Part shown: positions 1-5,937 of the stretch, piece after piece
How positions within the stretch are numbered: position 1 is the stretch's first letter
How the letters are laid out: every line of letters starts with the position of its first letter
Assembly: GCA_009779525.1 (NCBI GenBank)
Contig: WREB01000079.1
Location: 1-5,999, forward strand
DNA: 5,999 nt
Source of the DNA: Defluviitaleaceae bacterium
GTDB lineage: Bacteria > Bacillota_A > Clostridia > Lachnospirales > WQUN01
Reading direction: 5' to 3'
The notes under the pieces: model-generated
Told to the model about the DNA's origin: nothing
Databases searched by the model: none
What the model saw: the letters and a program-made list of their open reading frames with translations, nothing else
Position numbers and translations under genes: made by a program

Positions 1-31
1 CGACGAACGAAAAATTTGCGCCGCGTATCAT
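1..31 (-). CDS. Possible start of a gene downstream of alr (partial, leaves window)
   Basis: On the minus strand the alr stop codon overlaps an ATG in the arrangement ATGA. Ten open codons follow, reading MIRGANFSFV, before the left edge. A GAGGG stretch inside the end of alr, about 10 bases before this ATG, could serve as ribosome binding site. A 4-base overlap is typical of translationally coupled genes in an operon. Ten residues are too few to assign a family. The open frame could also be chance, so this is only a candidate. Confidence 0.3.
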   Translation of the reverse strand, partial: MIRGANFSFV

Positions 32-1164
32 TTTACGTAAACCCTCGGCACCCTCTTACCTATTTGGCAGACGATTTCGTAGCCGATCGTCCCGACTTGT
101 TCGGCGAGCGAATCCGCGGTTATCCGGCCCCCGATCATTATGGTTTCGTCGCCCGGCTCAACGTCCGGTATTTCGGTAACGTCGGCCATGCATTGGTCCA
201 TGCAGACGGAGCCGACGAGCGGCGCCAGCTTTCCCCTGATAATAACGCAAGCCTTGTTTGAGAGCCTGCGCGGGTAGCCGTCCGCGTAGCCGACCGGAAG
301 CGTGGCGATAAGCGATTCGCGCTTTGTCACGAACGTGTGGTTGTAGCTGATTCCGGAGCCTTTAGGAAGCCGTTTGACCATCCCGACTTGCGTAAGCAGC
401 CGCAGCGCGGGCCTTAGGTTAAGCGGTTCGCACGCCTCTTTCATTTCGGCGGAGGGCAGCATCCCGTAAAGCAGTATTCCGACGCGCGCGGCGTCCATGA
501 AAAATTTTCCGCCGTTTGGCGACCTCAACGTTTGGGCGAGCGCGCCCGAATTCGAGGCGTGCCGCATCGGGATAGAAACGCCGCGTTTAACAAGTTCGCC
601 AAGCATCCGGGCGAATCTCTCGTTTTGCAAGCCCATGAACGAATTGTCCAGCGCGTCCGAAGTTGCGAAATGCGTGTATACGCCGTCGATGACAAGCGAA
701 GGCAGCGCCGCGATTCCGGCGATTTCGTCCGCCGAGCGGCCGTCCGGCAAAAAGCCGAGCCGGCCCATTCCGGTGTCGATTTTTATGTGCGCGCGGGCGG
801 TTTCGTTCATGGAGGACGCTGCCGCGGATAGGCTTCTCGCGGTCGCGGCGGAAAATACCGTCGCGGTAAGATTGTGCCTTACGAGGTCGCCAAGCAGCGG
901 TTCGGGAGTGAAACCCATGACTAAAATCGGCGCCGCTATATGGTTTTCGCGCAGCCATACGCCCTCCTCGCAGGTCGCGACTCCCAGCATCTCGGCGCCG
1001 CAGTACAGGAAGACCCTCGCGCATTCGACCGCGCCGTGGCCGTACCCGTCGGCTTTCACGACCGCGATGAGTTTCGTTTCGGCGGGGAGGAGCCTTCTTA
1101 CGGCGCGGTAGTTTTCCGCGAGGCTTCCCGTGTTAATCTCGGCCCAGGACCGCCTGTAATCCAT
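28..1164 (-). CDS. alr: Alanine racemase
   Basis: PLP-dependent cytoplasmic enzyme that interconverts L- and D-alanine, supplying D-alanine for peptidoglycan. The 378 residues match the usual family length. Visible landmarks are: the start of the TIM-barrel domain with K37 in VVKADGYGHG, the lysine that carries PLP; HIKIDTGMGRLGF around residues 126-138, with the conserved arginine R135; HASNSG at 202-207; RVGILLYG at 227-234; and Y274 in GISYNHTF, the expected second catalytic base at the start of the C-terminal beta domain. SVCMDQ and the C-terminal GYEIVCQIGKRVPR are also family signatures. The ATG at 1164 is preceded by an AAGGAGG site (1170-1176) at 5-base spacing, so the start is well supported. 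The gene is divergent from nadD. It could be the biosynthetic or a catabolic paralogue, which sequence alone does not settle. Confidence 0.97.
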   Translation of the reverse strand: MDYRRSWAEINTGSLAENYRAVRRLLPAETKLIAVVKADGYGHGAVECARVFLYCGAEMLGVATCEEGVWLRENHIAAPILVMGFTPEPLLGDLVRHNLTATVFSAATARSLSAAASSMNETARAHIKIDTGMGRLGFLPDGRSADEIAGIAALPSLVIDGVYTHFATSDALDNSFMGLQNERFARMLGELVKRGVSIPMRHASNSGALAQTLRSPNGGKFFMDAARVGILLYGMLPSAEMKEACEPLNLRPALRLLTQVGMVKRLPKGSGISYNHTFVTKRESLIATLPVGYADGYPRRLSNKACVIIRGKLAPLVGSVCMDQCMADVTEIPDVEPGDETIMIGGRITADSLAEQVGTIGYEIVCQIGKRVPRVYVK

Positions 1165-1210
1165 AGGCGCCTCCTTGATTTTTTACGGAGGTTATTTTAA
1201 CATACCCGCC
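1165..1210. promoter_or_regulatory. Divergent alr / nadD intergenic region with back-to-back Shine-Dalgarno sites
   Basis: Only 46 bases separate the two start codons. The region holds the alr ribosome binding site (AAGGAGG on the minus strand, 1170-1176) and the probable nadD site (GGAGG on the plus strand, 1187-1191). CCTCC and GGAGG form a 5-base inverted repeat with a 12-base spacer, mainly T-rich. I could not find a convincing pair of -35 and -10 hexamers for either gene here. A TAAAAT on the minus strand (1194-1199) is -10-like but lacks a partner. The promoters may lie inside the opposing reading frames. Confidence 0.6.
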
Positions 1211-2536
1211 ATGAAAACCGCCGAATGGGATTTGCGAAACGTCAAAAGGCTCGCCGTGATCGGCGGGACGTTCGACCCGATCCATTACGGGCATTTGGCG
1301 CTCGCCGAAGCCGCGCTTTACGCCCTGCGTCCCCAGCGCGTGCTTTTTATTCCGGCGGGAAACCAGCCGCACAAGCGGGGCGCGCGCGTTTCGGCGAGGC
1401 GGCACAGGTATGCGATGACGCTTCTTGCGACGGCAAAGCATCCCTTCTTCGACATTTCCGAAATCGAAGTCCTTCGGGACGGCTTCTCGTACACCGTCGA
1501 CACCGTTCGGGCGCTTCGCGGGCTGCTCCCGCCGGAGGCGGAGCTATTTTTTATCGCCGGGACGGACGCGGTCGGCGAGATAGGGACATGGAAGGATCCG
1601 GGCGAGCTGCTTTCGATGTGCCGCTTGGCGTTCGCGCAAAGGCCCGGGACCGAAAGCGAAGCGACCCGGCGCGCGGTTCGCGAATTGCAAGGCTTTGGCG
1701 CGGCTGAGCCGGTCATGCTCGATATGCCCGCCATGGAAATTTCGTCCACGGAAATACGGAGGCGGATCGCCTGCGGAAAATCCGCGAGGTACCTGCTTCC
1801 GGGCGGCGTCCTCGAATACATAAAAAAGGAAAGGCTGTACTTAGAAGAAGGCGGTGATTCGTCCGGATTCGAATCCAAAGCGCCGTCGGACGACGAAATA
1901 GAATGCGAATCGTTAGAAGCCACCGACGAATGGGACGTGCGCGAATTTTTGCGCGAAACCTCCGCGTTCGACTTCGGCGCGGCCGAACGCGAACTGGAAC
2001 AGAGGCTTTCCGCGAAGCGCTTCAAGCACACGCGGGGCGTCGTGGCCGAGGCGGAAAGACTGGCTTCGATCTACGGCGAGGACATAGAGTCGGCCAAAAT
2101 CGCGGCGCTGCTCCACGACTGCGCGAAAGAATACGGCGACGCGAAGAAACGCTGCCTCTGCCGCCTTTGGGACGTTGCGACCGACGAGGCGATCGAAACG
2201 CACATCGATCTCGCGCACAGCCTGCTCGGCGCGGAGTCGGCGCGCAGGGACTTCGGGGTAAGGGATGAGAAAATCCTTCGCGCGATCCGCTACCACACCA
2301 CCGGCAACTACGGAATGACGCTCTTCGACAAGGTCGTGATGCTCGCCGACTACACCGAACCCTATAGGGGCGAGTACGGGGCGCTCAGTGAAATGCGCGC
2401 GTTAGCAGGCCGCGACATAGACGAGGCGCTTAGGGTCGGGATAAGGTTCGTGATGAAGCTGAACGCGCAAAGAGGGCGGATCGTGCATCCGTGGAGCCGC
2501 GCTGCGCTTGACTGGCTTGATAATAATAAAGAATAG
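1211..2536 (+). CDS. nadD: Fused nicotinate-nucleotide adenylyltransferase (NadD) and YqeK-like HD phosphohydrolase
   Basis: A 441-residue two-domain cytoplasmic protein. Residues 12-210 are NadD, which joins nicotinate mononucleotide and ATP to give nicotinate adenine dinucleotide and pyrophosphate. Evidence is GGTFDPIHYGHL (18-29, with the HxGH nucleotidyltransferase motif), FIPAGNQPHK (46-55), AGTDA (116-120) and ISSTEIRRRI (177-186). A Ser/Asp/Glu-rich linker covers roughly 212-250. Residues 265-441 match YqeK-type HD proteins, known as diadenosine tetraphosphate hydrolases: H273, H302-D303, H336, H362 in YHTTG and D380 in the LADYTEP segment are the expected metal ligands. In many Bacillota nadD and yqeK are adjacent separate genes; here they share one frame with no stop between them. 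The ATG at 1211 was chosen because the in-frame TTG at 1175 lies on the opposing alr ribosome binding site. However, the GGAGG at 1187-1191 is 19 bases from this ATG, so the exact start is uncertain. rsfS follows after 16 bases. Confidence 0.93.
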   Translation: MKTAEWDLRNVKRLAVIGGTFDPIHYGHLALAEAALYALRPQRVLFIPAGNQPHKRGARVSARRHRYAMTLLATAKHPFFDISEIEVLRDGFSYTVDTVRALRGLLPPEAELFFIAGTDAVGEIGTWKDPGELLSMCRLAFAQRPGTESEATRRAVRELQGFGAAEPVMLDMPAMEISSTEIRRRIACGKSARYLLPGGVLEYIKKERLYLEEGGDSSGFESKAPSDDEIECESLEATDEWDVREFLRETSAFDFGAAERELEQRLSAKRFKHTRGVVAEAERLASIYGEDIESAKIAALLHDCAKEYGDAKKRCLCRLWDVATDEAIETHIDLAHSLLGAESARRDFGVRDEKILRAIRYHTTGNYGMTLFDKVVMLADYTEPYRGEYGALSEMRALAGRDIDEALRVGIRFVMKLNAQRGRIVHPWSRAALDWLDNNKE

Positions 2537-2552
2537 ACGGGGGAAGCGTTAA

Positions 2553-2876
2553 TTGGATTTAATAGAAAAGCTTCGGGAGGCGCTCGACAAAAAATTCGCC
2601 GAGGATTTGGTAGTGCTCGATATCGGTAACATAACCACCATTGCGGATTACTTCGTGATAGCAAGCGGGGGCAACGCCCCCCAGATACGGGCGCTCGCCG
2701 CCGCGGCCGAGGAGACGATGCTAAAAGACGGACGCAAGCTCCGGCACGCGGAGGGGCTTGGGTCCGCCAATTGGGTGCTGCTCGATTTCGGCGAGATCAT
2801 CGTCCACATCTTCGACAAGGAAAGCCGCGCCTTCTACAGCCTCGAAAGGGTTTGGGGCGACGCCAAGATGGTCTGA
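2553..2876 (+). CDS. rsfS: Ribosomal silencing factor RsfS
   Basis: RsfS binds ribosomal protein L14 on the free 50S subunit and blocks joining to 30S, lowering translation in starvation. The 107 residues are the normal length and the family pattern runs throughout: ITTIADYFVIASG (27-39), the EG at 67-68, NWVLLDFGEIIVHIF (73-87), and the C-terminal RAFYSLERVWGDA (92-104). The start is a TTG at 2553; a purine-rich GGGGGAAG (2539-2546) sits at suitable spacing and no better ATG lies nearby, so a weak start codon is likely real. It follows nadD by 16 bases and is almost certainly co-transcribed with it, the common Bacillota order. Its stop lies 6 bases from the rpmB stop on the other strand. Confidence 0.96.
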   Translation: MDLIEKLREALDKKFAEDLVVLDIGNITTIADYFVIASGGNAPQIRALAAAAEETMLKDGRKLRHAEGLGSANWVLLDFGEIIVHIFDKESRAFYSLERVWGDAKMV

Positions 2877-2882
2877 GCCCGG

Positions 2883-3086
2883 TTAAACCGAGCGGGTGAC
2901 TTTCTCGGACCTGAGGCAGCGCGTGCAAACGTGCGCCTTCCTCACGTTCCCGGATTTTTCGACGATTTGAATTTTTTTGATGTTGGGCTTCCAGAAGCGG
3001 TTCGCCCTACGCGAGACCTGGCTGCGGGTGATGCTGATCCTGTGCCCCGTCCTCACGCTTTTGTCGCACACTTCGCACTTTGCCAT
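2883..3086 (-). CDS. rpmB: Large-subunit ribosomal protein bL28, four-cysteine (zinc-binding type) form
   Basis: A 67-residue basic protein of the 50S subunit. The L28 pattern is visible in the N-terminal CEVCDKSVRTGHRIS, the central RRANRFWKPNIKKIQIV (26-42) and the C-terminal CTRCLRSEKV. Cysteines come in two pairs, C4/C7 and C54/C57, the arrangement of the zinc-binding ('C+') version of L28; many bacteria have a paralogue without these cysteines. The start at 3086 (MAKCEVC) was chosen over an ATG two codons upstream because the AAGGA site is 7 bases from the former but nearly touches the latter. The gene has its own promoter just upstream, and its 3' end converges with rsfS. Confidence 0.95.
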   Translation of the reverse strand: MAKCEVCDKSVRTGHRISITRSQVSRRANRFWKPNIKKIQIVEKSGNVRKAHVCTRCLRSEKVTRSV

Positions 3087-3118
3087 GTTCATTTCCTTTC
3101 ACGCATATAAGACGCGGT

Positions 3119-3147
3119 ATTTTATCAAAACCCGTTGCAAAGCGCAA
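3119..3147 (-). promoter_or_regulatory. Predicted sigma-70-type promoter of rpmB (extended -10)
   Basis: On the minus strand a -10 TAAAAT (3119-3124) is preceded by TG at extended -10 spacing. A weak -35 TTGCGC (3142-3147) lies 17 bases upstream. Transcription would start near 3112, giving a leader of about 25 bases that contains the AAGGA ribosome binding site. The site lies in the 77-base gap between the nadE stop and rpmB, so rpmB may be transcribed on its own as well as by read-through from nadE. Confidence 0.55.
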
Positions 3148-3163
3148 ATATTTTTTTACCGGC

Positions 3164-5032
3164 TCAATCGCGCTTGCCAAACTGCCAAAATTTTGCGGAT
3201 GCGTCGCTTGGCATCCTCCAGAAACCGCGCGGCGAAAGGCTGACCTGGCCGACCGCCGGCCCGTCGGGCGAACACGAGCGCTTGAACTGGCCGGCGAAGA
3301 ACCTGCGCAAAAACACCTCGAGCCATTTTTTTATCTCGCCGCGTTCGTATTTGCCGTTAAACGCGCCGCAGGCGAGATAAAAAATCTTTTCCGGAGACTT
3401 GCCGCGCTTAAGCATGTGGTAGATAAAGAAGTCGTGCAGCTCGTAGGGCCCGACGATCGACTCCGTCTCCTGCGCCCCGACGCCTTCGCGTTCCGGAAGC
3501 AGCTCCGGCGAAATAGGGGTGCGTAAAATATCCTCAAGCACATCCCTTAAGCCGGCCCTTTTTTTTGCGGCCGCGGATATGACCGGCCTTATAAGGGTCT
3601 TTGGTATCGAAGCGTTTACGTTGTACATCGACATGTGGTCGCCGCCGTATGTCGCGAACCCGAGCGCGAGCTCGGAAAGGTCGCCTGTTCCGACCATGAA
3701 ACCCTTGTGCAGCGCGGCGTAATCCATCGCCACCTGCGTGCGCTCGCGCGCCTGCGCGTTTTCGTAGACGACTCCGTAATCGTCCGGCTCGCGCCCGATG
3801 TCTTCGAAATGCCCGCGCACCGCCTCGCCGATTTCTATTTCAACGAAGGTTACCCCGAGGCTTTCGGCAAGCAACCTCGCGTTTCGCCTCGTGCGGAAAG
3901 ATGTGCCAAAGCACGGCATCGAAAGGGCGCGTATGTTTTTTAAATCAAGGCCCGTCCGCAAGGCGGCCTCAACCGCGACAAGCAGCGCGAGCGTCGAGTC
4001 AAGCCCGCCCGAAACCGCGACGACGACGCTTTCGGCGCCCGTAGCCTCGATCCTTTGCGCGAGTCCCGCGGACTGCATCATAAGCGTTTCAAGGCAGTAG
4101 GCCTCGAGGTCTTCCTCGCGGTCAGGCAGGAACGGACGCGTGCTCAGCCTGCGTTCCAAATCGTTTTCGTTCTCGTCGAAGTAAAAGGCGGCGCGGCGCG
4201 ACGAATTTTTTTTTGTTCGCGTTTCGGGCGAAAGCGGCGCCGATTCGGAGTCGACGTCCGCGCGGACCGTTTCGTTTTCGAAAAGTTTCGCTTCCGCTAC
4301 AATTTCGCCGTCCTCGACGATCAGGTTGTGGCCGGAGTAGACCGCGTCGGTGGTCGACTCCCCCAGCCCCGCGCAGGCGCAGACATAGACGCAAGCAAGC
4401 CTCTCGGACTGGCACGAAACCGCCCCGCGCCATTTCGCGGGCCCGAAGGCGCGGTCTCGCAAAGCCGAAATGTTGACGACGATTCTCGCGCCTTCGGGGA
4501 CTGACAGGCTTGACGGCGGCGTCGGCAAATAAAAATCGCTTCCGATTTCGACGGCGAAGGCAAAGTCTTTTTTCGTTAAATGACAAAAAATCAGATCGGC
4601 GCCGAACGGAACTTCGCCGCCGCAAAACTCAATCGTTTCAAAATTTGCGCGGTCTCCCGGCGAAAAAACGCCGCCCGAAGTTCCAGCCTTAGGCGCGATT
4701 CCGACTAGCTTCCCTCCGCAGACGACCGCGGCGCAATTAAAAAGCCTTCCGCGCGTCCTGACGGGAAGCCCCGCGACGACGGCCATTTTTTTATTTTGGC
4801 TCGCTTTAACGATTTTTAAAAGCGCTTCCTCCGCGCCGTCCGTCAAATGAGCGTTTAAAAACAAGTCGCCGCAAGTCGCGCCGGTCACGCACAGTTCGGG
4901 GAGCGCAAGCAAATCGCAGCCGACGGCGGAAGCCTGTTCCATCAAATTAATTATCGCGGCGGCGTTGTGGCCGCAGTCCGTCGGTTTGACGCGCGGCGTC
5001 GCCGCGGCGGCGCGCACGAAGCCGTGTTCCAT
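3164..5032 (-). CDS. nadE: NAD+ synthetase with degenerate N-terminal glutaminase domain
   Basis: Amidates nicotinate adenine dinucleotide to NAD+ with ATP, the last step of NAD synthesis; the 622 residues match the long glutamine-dependent form. Residues 1-270 are a nitrilase-fold glutaminase domain. E46 (LPELCVTG) and K115 (GIAPKAG) of the Glu-Lys-Cys triad are present, but the cysteine position is G164 (VEIGSDFYLP; the family has EICED). The loop after K115 is also short and lacks the usual LPNYxEFYE-like sequence. Residues 300-622 are the synthetase domain and look complete: SGGLDS P-loop (341-346), YENAQARERTQ (423-433), GTGDLSELALG (448-458), GDHMSMY (464-470), then GPYELHDFF and FKRSC-PDGP near the end. 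The ATG at 5032 has GGGAG six bases upstream; an in-frame ATG at 5074 lies inside the -10 box and is rejected. I infer an ammonia-dependent enzyme. NAD synthetase identity is certain; glutaminase loss is likely. Confidence 0.95.
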   Translation of the reverse strand: MEHGFVRAAAATPRVKPTDCGHNAAAIINLMEQASAVGCDLLALPELCVTGATCGDLFLNAHLTDGAEEALLKIVKASQNKKMAVVAGLPVRTRGRLFNCAAVVCGGKLVGIAPKAGTSGGVFSPGDRANFETIEFCGGEVPFGADLIFCHLTKKDFAFAVEIGSDFYLPTPPSSLSVPEGARIVVNISALRDRAFGPAKWRGAVSCQSERLACVYVCACAGLGESTTDAVYSGHNLIVEDGEIVAEAKLFENETVRADVDSESAPLSPETRTKKNSSRRAAFYFDENENDLERRLSTRPFLPDREEDLEAYCLETLMMQSAGLAQRIEATGAESVVVAVSGGLDSTLALLVAVEAALRTGLDLKNIRALSMPCFGTSFRTRRNARLLAESLGVTFVEIEIGEAVRGHFEDIGREPDDYGVVYENAQARERTQVAMDYAALHKGFMVGTGDLSELALGFATYGGDHMSMYNVNASIPKTLIRPVISAAAKKRAGLRDVLEDILRTPISPELLPEREGVGAQETESIVGPYELHDFFIYHMLKRGKSPEKIFYLACGAFNGKYERGEIKKWLEVFLRRFFAGQFKRSCSPDGPAVGQVSLSPRGFWRMPSDASAKFWQFGKRD

Positions 5033-5072
5033 AAAAAACTCCCGGCCGGCGTAGCCATTTTTATACGGCGGC

Positions 5073-5101
5073 ATTATACCATTTAAAGGCCTGCCGGTTA
5101 A
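5073..5101 (-). promoter_or_regulatory. Predicted sigma-70-type promoter of nadE (consensus extended -10)
   Basis: On the minus strand a perfect TATAAT (5073-5078) is preceded by TG one base upstream, forming an extended -10. A -35-like TTAACC (5096-5101) lies 17 bases further upstream. The predicted start near 5066 gives a 34-base leader with the GGGAG ribosome binding site of nadE. This is the strongest promoter-like signal in the window. The -35 sits in an imperfect palindrome (CCGG-TTAAG-CCGG, 5094-5106), which could be an operator or chance in GC-rich DNA. The stretch 5102-5161 shows nothing else I can name. Confidence 0.7.
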
Positions 5102-5161
5102 GCCGGAAACATTCGCTTCGATTAAGCTCGCGGCGTTATGCTTCGCGGCGATTTGGTTCTT

Positions 5162-5190
5162 TTGATTGAAATCCGGTTCCCCGATATGAT
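5162..5190 (+). promoter_or_regulatory. Predicted sigma-70-type promoter of the flavodoxin-like gene / mtaB unit
   Basis: A -35 TTGATT (5162-5167) and a -10 TATGAT (5185-5190) are separated by exactly 17 bases. Transcription would begin near 5197, leaving a short leader with the GAGGGG ribosome binding site (5201-5206) before the ATG at 5215. It is divergent from the nadE promoter, with the two -35 boxes about 60 bases apart. The -10 lies within the inverted repeat at 5181-5198. Confidence 0.6.
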
Positions 5191-5198
5191 AATATCGG
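5181..5198. repeat. Perfect 7-bp inverted repeat overlapping the -10 box (operator-like)
   Basis: CCGATAT (5181-5187) and ATATCGG (5192-5198) are perfect reverse complements around a 4-base GATA centre. The repeat covers the predicted -10 hexamer and reaches the expected transcription start, a position where a bound dimeric repressor would block initiation. It has no T-run after it and stands before a gene, so a terminator is unlikely. No regulator gene is in the window, and a role as operator is inference. Confidence 0.45.
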
Positions 5199-5214
5199 CC
5201 GAGGGGATGATCGG

Positions 5215-5937
5215 ATGGTTTACTATTATACGTACGGAGGCAGGACGAGAGTCTTCGCCGAGGCGCTGGCGGGCGTTTTGGGATGGGAAGCGCATGAGCT
5301 TAAATCCGATTTAAACGAGAGGGGAAGGCTTAGCTTTCTCTTTAAGGCGCTGGGACTCGCCATCACGAAAAAGCCCTATCCCATAACGAACATGCCTTCC
5401 GTCGACGCGGCGGAAATATACGTCTGCGCGCCGGTTTGGGGAGGCCATATGGCTTCGCCCGCCAAATATTTTGTGGAAAACGCCGGGTTGAAGGATAAAA
5501 AGGTAAACGTGCTTTTAACTTGCGGCAACATTCTTTCCGGCGAGAAGTTCAAGCGCAAGGCCAGGGAAGCGCTTGCGGCCGCGGGCTGCGCGGAGGGGAA
5601 AATAATGGTCTTCGCGACGGTCGAATCGTTGCCGGAGGCCGAAGTGATAACGGGGCAGCTAAAAGAAATGCTTGACGAAAGCGGCGAGCCGAAGCCTGAC
5701 CTGACGGAACCGCTTATTATCGATCCGTTGCCGGCGCCGGAAGCGGAACCAGCCGCTCAGACGGAAGAATTATTGGCGCAGACCGACGAAAAAAACATAT
5801 CCGAATCCGCTCCGGCGGAAGAAGCGGCCGGACGACGGGACGAAAACTCGGAGCCCGCGTCGTTCGACGAAGCGCCGGGACAGCCGGACGCGCAAACGGC
5901 TTCGGAACAAACCGCGCAGCCGGATGAGCCGGCTTGA
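5215..5937 (+). CDS. Flavodoxin-like protein with long acidic low-complexity C-terminal tail
   Basis: Residues 1-155 resemble short flavodoxin-fold proteins. The N-terminal YYYTYGGRTR (3-12) fits the FMN phosphate-binding loop (T/S-x-x-G-x-T) right after the first beta strand. IYVCAPVWGGHMASPAKYF (68-86) matches the second strand and flavin-contacting loop, and VNVLLTCGN (97-105) the third. The likely role is FMN-dependent electron transfer or quinone/flavin reduction in the cytoplasm; the partner is unknown. Residues 156-240 form a tail rich in Glu, Asp, Pro, Ala and Gln, with loose QTEE / QTDE / QPDA / QPDE repeats, probably disordered; typical flavodoxins end near 140-180. No signal peptide or membrane segment is visible. 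The ATG at 5215 has GAGGGG eight bases upstream. The reading frame ends 14 bases inside mtaB, so the two are probably one transcript. Confidence 0.8.
   Translation: MVYYYTYGGRTRVFAEALAGVLGWEAHELKSDLNERGRLSFLFKALGLAITKKPYPITNMPSVDAAEIYVCAPVWGGHMASPAKYFVENAGLKDKKVNVLLTCGNILSGEKFKRKAREALAAAGCAEGKIMVFATVESLPEAEVITGQLKEMLDESGEPKPDLTEPLIIDPLPAPEAEPAAQTEELLAQTDEKNISESAPAEEAAGRRDENSEPASFDEAPGQPDAQTASEQTAQPDEPA

Noticed and set aside
497..1111. Open frame of 204 codons on the plus strand inside alr
   Set aside because: Lies fully antisense to a clear alanine racemase and has no family motif or good ribosome binding site; long antisense frames are common in GC-rich genes.
1318..2031. Open frame of 237 codons on the minus strand inside nadD
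   Set aside because: Antisense to the NadD domain and linker; Ser/Arg-rich composition is that of a shadow frame and no domain is recognisable.
2877..2900. Small inverted repeat (CGGTT-A-AACCG) between rsfS and rpmB as a bidirectional terminator
   Set aside because: The stem is 5 bp with a one-base centre, which cannot form a stable hairpin, and there is no T-run on either side.
3137..3177. GCAAGCGC / GCGCTTTGC inverted repeat at the end of nadE as a terminator
   Set aside because: The loop is over 20 bases, one arm has a bulge, and no U-tract follows directly; it also overlaps the rpmB -35 region, so chance pairing is more likely.
4122..4625. Arg-rich 167-codon minus-strand frame within nadE
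   Set aside because: Overlaps nadE on the same strand in another frame; the extreme arginine content is an artefact of GC-rich codons read out of frame.
5033..5074. Longer nadE start at the ATG at 5074
   Set aside because: This ATG overlaps the TATAAT box of the predicted promoter and lacks a ribosome binding site; the ATG at 5032 has GGGAG at 6-base spacing and begins where the family's conserved sequence starts.
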